The notes beneath the pieces were generated by a model. It had not been told where the DNA came from. It did no database searches and worked only from the letters and a program-made list of their open reading frames with translations. The position numbers and the translations under genes were made by a program. Of a DNA stretch of 64,000 nucleotides, positions 63,940 through 64,000 are shown piece after piece (positions within the stretch are counted from its first letter, which is position 1; each line of letters starts with the position of its first letter). The DNA is from Streptomyces violaceoruber. Lineage in GTDB: Bacteria; Actinomycetota; Actinomycetes; Streptomycetales; Streptomycetaceae. The stretch is taken from positions 132,536-196,535 of the forward strand of contig JODI01000005.1 in assembly GCA_000720805.1 (NCBI GenBank), given 5' to 3'.

Positions 63940-64000
63940 TGTGAAGCCTAGATCAGGTGCGGAAGGGGAGTCCAGGGGCGTGCGGTGGGTGGCGGTGGGG

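Overview
The window is very GC-rich DNA with strong third-position GC bias, frequent GTG and TTG starts, 1-8 base gene overlaps and no intron signals. With a MsiK-dependent style sugar ABC transporter lacking its own ATPase, a perfect CebR box and an APH(6)-like kinase, this points to a chromosome of Streptomyces or a close relative. No rRNA, tRNA, CRISPR array or phage block was recognised.

Region 1 (1-29110) is a glycan-foraging locus. A DeoR-family regulator (+) faces a CUT1 sugar importer (two permeases and a lipoprotein binding protein, all -). From a 590-base divergent promoter region, a 24-kb + strand run encodes exported or export-linked enzymes: GH31, GH123-like (DUF4091), two GH35 beta-galactosidases, a second GH31, two SGNH/GDSL esterases, a GH29 alpha-L-fucosidase, two accessory-domain-only proteins without signal peptides, and a GH89 alpha-N-acetylglucosaminidase. 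Gene spacing is mostly 0-50 bases, often a 4-base overlap, so most of the run is probably one operon. The enzyme set (fucose, galactose, GalNAc/GlcNAc, ester groups) suggests a complex fucosylated galactose/HexNAc glycan, such as a mucin-like or animal-type heteroglycan. A NEW3 plus jelly-roll module recurs in four of the proteins.

Region 2 (29185-33305, -) holds a three-gene set: an unrecognised protein, a MoxR-type AAA+ ATPase and a DUF2201-like HExxH/VWA protein.

Region 3 (33429-42524) is a hexuronate/mannonate-type catabolic cluster. Mannonate dehydratase (ManD/RspA enolase), a mannonate/mannitol dehydrogenase, an MHS-type transporter, an L-idonate-type dehydrogenase and a PfkB (KDG-type) kinase are on -, with a divergent FadR-type GntR regulator that has a perfect TTGTATACAA-type operator. 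An IS110-family element sits between the transporter and the dehydrogenase. A 124-base tandem repeat lies between dehydrogenase and kinase.

Region 4 (42644-51950, +) carries a DHA2 drug exporter, pyruvate carboxylase, and an intracellular GH63-like/GH13 pair that overlap by 4 bases.

Region 5 (51951-64000) has a secreted GH5 mannanase with FnIII and CBM2 under a CebR box, and an aminoglycoside phosphotransferase. A TetR regulator is divergent from a four-gene molybdenum aldehyde/xanthine dehydrogenase operon (PaoABC-like plus XdhC). A GH115 alpha-glucuronidase (-) with a LacI-type operator closes the window.
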